Below are positions 63,975 to 64,000 of a stretch of 64,000 nt of DNA, one piece after another. The first letter of the stretch is position 1, and each line of letters opens with the position of its first letter. The position numbers were made by a program, and so were the translations under genes. Where the stretch lies: NCBI RefSeq assembly GCF_004912135.1, contig NZ_STGU01000009.1, forward strand, positions 62,001 through 126,000, written 5' to 3'. Under the pieces are notes generated by a model. That model saw only the letters and a list, made by a program, of their open reading frames with translations, had not been told where the DNA came from and made no database searches. The stretch is from Rhizobium rosettiformans W3. Its GTDB lineage: Bacteria > Pseudomonadota > Alphaproteobacteria > Rhizobiales > Rhizobiaceae.

Positions 63975-64000
63975 GCTCGAGGCTCCTTTTGCTCGGGGGA

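Overview
The window is a chromosomal, housekeeping-type segment of an alphaproteobacterium, most likely a member of the Rhizobiaceae (Rhizobium/Agrobacterium group). Grounds: high GC (about 60 percent by eye), an F0 operon with paired b and b' subunits, groESL controlled by both a sigma-32-type promoter and a CIRCE element, a direct-repeat LexA box (GTTC-N7-GTTC), an EcfG/RpoE2-type promoter, an HWE-family histidine kinase, DUF2093, DUF4170 and DUF2007 proteins, and about 127-bp intergenic palindromic elements. I see no rRNA, tRNA, CRISPR array, prophage or classical insertion sequence. Genus-level placement is inference.

Layout. 1-2.6 kb: 5' part of glyS, an orphan HigA-type antitoxin with a stub of HigB, and a DUF559 nuclease-like gene bracketed by two palindromic repeats, with a half copy beyond. 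2.6-6.4 kb: lemA, an unusual aroA and a DUF2207 membrane protein. 6.6-11.2 kb: a PAS histidine kinase with its receiver protein, glyQ, and an HWE kinase. 11.3-18.7 kb: S49 peptidase, methyltransferase and DUF2007 genes, divergent from polyprenyl synthase, a TPR lipid-or-envelope protein of unknown role, ispE, moaB and a small glycosyltransferase. 18.8-25.3 kb: an apparently SOS-controlled radical SAM gene, rnhB, the atpIBEF'F operon and a SleB-type wall hydrolase. 25.5-34.5 kb: kup, corA, an Mrp ATPase, a LuxR solo, a gluconolactonase-like gene, a stress-type PRC-barrel protein and a GGDEF-EAL protein. 34.5-47 kb: a PAS/receiver protein, mutL, DUF2093, and an envelope cluster (pmbA, cysQ-like, DUF4170, waaA, HAD, lpxK), then a KefB-type antiporter and a patatin. 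47.4-63.97 kb: rsmD, an rluB-like synthase with a long basic tail, tadA, GNAT, a lipoprotein, ileS, an orphan BrnA-like antitoxin, a YeeE/YedE pair, ribF, a HAD protein, chrA, groES-groEL, a PAS-like protein and a GST.

How they work together. Most genes are core: translation (glyS, glyQ, ileS, tadA, rsmD, rluB-like), energy (atp), isoprenoid and quinone supply (ispE, polyprenyl synthase), lipid A-Kdo assembly (lpxK, waaA), DNA maintenance (mutL, rnhB), proteostasis (groESL) and ion transport (kup, corA, chrA, kefB-like). A signalling layer (two kinases, receiver proteins, c-di-GMP enzyme, LuxR solo) is interspersed. The most unusual part is 1.57-2.60 kb, where palindromic elements truncate a toxin gene, supply the C-terminus of a DUF559 protein and flank that gene in direct orientation; this resembles a nuclease/repeat partnership and is the best candidate for an under-described system. 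Starts were chosen from Shine-Dalgarno spacing and family N-termini; several are alternative GTG or TTG starts.
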